Positions 63,609 to 64,000 of a stretch of 64,000 nt of DNA are shown here, in pieces. The DNA lies in the NCBI RefSeq assembly GCF_001708935.1, contig NZ_MASI01000006.1, forward strand, positions 62,001 through 126,000, in the 5' to 3' direction. The DNA is from Methyloligella halotolerans. Lineage in GTDB: Bacteria > Pseudomonadota > Alphaproteobacteria > Rhizobiales > Methyloligellaceae. The translations under genes were made by a program, and so were the position numbers. Each line of letters opens with the position of its first letter. The stretch's first letter is position 1. The notes beneath the pieces were generated by a model. It was not told where the DNA came from, searched no databases, and was given only the letters and a program-made list of their open reading frames with translations.

Positions 63609-64000
63609 ATGGCTGGCGAAAGGGGCGAGTGCGCGCCGCAGCGTTTCGCTGATAGGGCCTCAAGGCTGCGACGGTTTTGGCCCGTCCTTTTTCTCGGCGT
63701 TCCCCTGGCCTTCGCAGGCTATGCCCTCCCGCTTGCCGGCACACCGGCACCCTCCTCCGCCCAGCTTCCGGCCTATTGCGCCGAGGCCAAGCAAGCGGAT
63801 CTGCCGCTGCCCAGCCAAGCGGAGCCGGACGCCTATCAACGGCAGCTCTTCGCCTTCCTGAACGACCGCACCTACGCCAAGCTCGGCTGGTGCGTCGACA
63901 AATCCATGGACGACAATCTCGTCCGGGACACCGGTCCCTACGTGAACAACGTCTATTTCGGCACTCATCCGGCGGTGCGGGTCTACTACTCCCCGAAGAT
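63609..64000 (+). CDS. Exported protein, incomplete, unknown function
   Basis: An open frame that begins MAGERGECAPQRFADRAS and runs out of the window after about 130 residues. A basic region is followed by a hydrophobic signal segment (FWPVLFLGVPLAFAGYALPL). The exported part has cysteines in LPAYCAEAK and KLGWCVDKS and a distinctive RDTGPYVNNVYFGTHPAVRVYYSP. The coherent signal peptide and residue composition support a real gene. I recognise the last motif as recurring in bacterial exported proteins but cannot name the family. Confidence 0.6.
   Translation, partial: MAGERGECAPQRFADRASRLRRFWPVLFLGVPLAFAGYALPLAGTPAPSSAQLPAYCAEAKQADLPLPSQAEPDAYQRQLFAFLNDRTYAKLGWCVDKSMDDNLVRDTGPYVNNVYFGTHPAVRVYYSPK

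Noticed and set aside
61369-63609. A 746-residue plus-strand frame antisense to the helical-repeat protein
   Set aside because: The minus-strand product has a membrane helix, a ribosome site and a coherent amphipathic pattern; the other does not.
1-64000. CRISPR array, prophage, insertion sequence or integrated island
   Set aside because: No regularly spaced repeats, transposase, integrase or tRNA-flanked junction was seen, and composition is even apart from AT-rich promoter regions.

Overview
The window is about 64 kb of GC-rich DNA from a methylotrophic alphaproteobacterium, most likely a Hyphomicrobiales member of the Hyphomicrobium / Methyloligella / Methyloceanibacter kind. The taxonomic guess is inference. 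It rests on the dnaG-yqeY-carA-carB-greA gene order, a DnaG that has lost most of its zinc ligands, and a complete mxa methanol dehydrogenase cluster beside a lanthanide-type xoxF and an N-methylglutamate synthase set. No rRNA, tRNA, insertion sequence, prophage or CRISPR array was seen.

Layout. (1) 1-9.4 kb: housekeeping genes (dnaG fragment, two small membrane proteins, yqeY, carA, a YihY membrane protein, carB, greA). (2) 9.4-14.4 kb: an AraC regulator divergent from a cupin protein, a class A beta-lactamase, glucokinase and an OxyR-like LysR regulator. (3) 14.6-22.7 kb: NAD-dependent molybdenum formate dehydrogenase fdsGBA-fdhD-fdsD followed by modBC. (4) 22.7-33.2 kb: the xox region, all on the minus strand. 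It holds two-component system A, xoxF, a XoxJ-like binding protein fused to ankyrin repeats, a cytochrome c, an orphan ABC-type binding protein and a beta-propeller protein. (5) 33.8-47.1 kb: a secreted EF-hand protein, a second orphan binding protein, a second propeller, and the mxaFJGIRSACKLD cluster. (6) 47.6-51 kb: an operon divergent from mxaF with a lipoprotein, a periplasmic FKBP isomerase and two-component system B, a close paralogue of system A. (7) 51-58 kb: XRE-cupin regulator, mgsABC, gmaS, amtB with a plausible sigma-54 promoter, and a 50-residue membrane peptide that follows amtB. (8) 58.6-64 kb: asnB, a small membrane protein, a membrane-anchored helical-repeat protein and an incomplete exported protein.

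Together the genes describe methanol oxidation in the periplasm by either a Ca-type (MxaF, D-Y-A) or a Ln-type (XoxF, D-Y-D) PQQ dehydrogenase. Each has its own binding protein, cytochrome, propeller and sensor pair. Formate is oxidised in the cytoplasm to CO2 and NADH, and nitrogen enters through Amt and glutamate-methylamine chemistry.

A major technical point: five genes (dnaG, carB, xoxJ-ankyrin, xoxF and the second propeller) each carry an apparent single-base loss that breaks an otherwise intact, conserved reading frame. I read these as probable consensus errors and give whole-gene coordinates across the breaks. The most interesting biology is the duplicated dehydrogenase accessory/sensor module, the periplasmic XoxJ-ankyrin fusion, the EF-hand protein and the TTGCCAAA motif clustered around the xox sensor genes.
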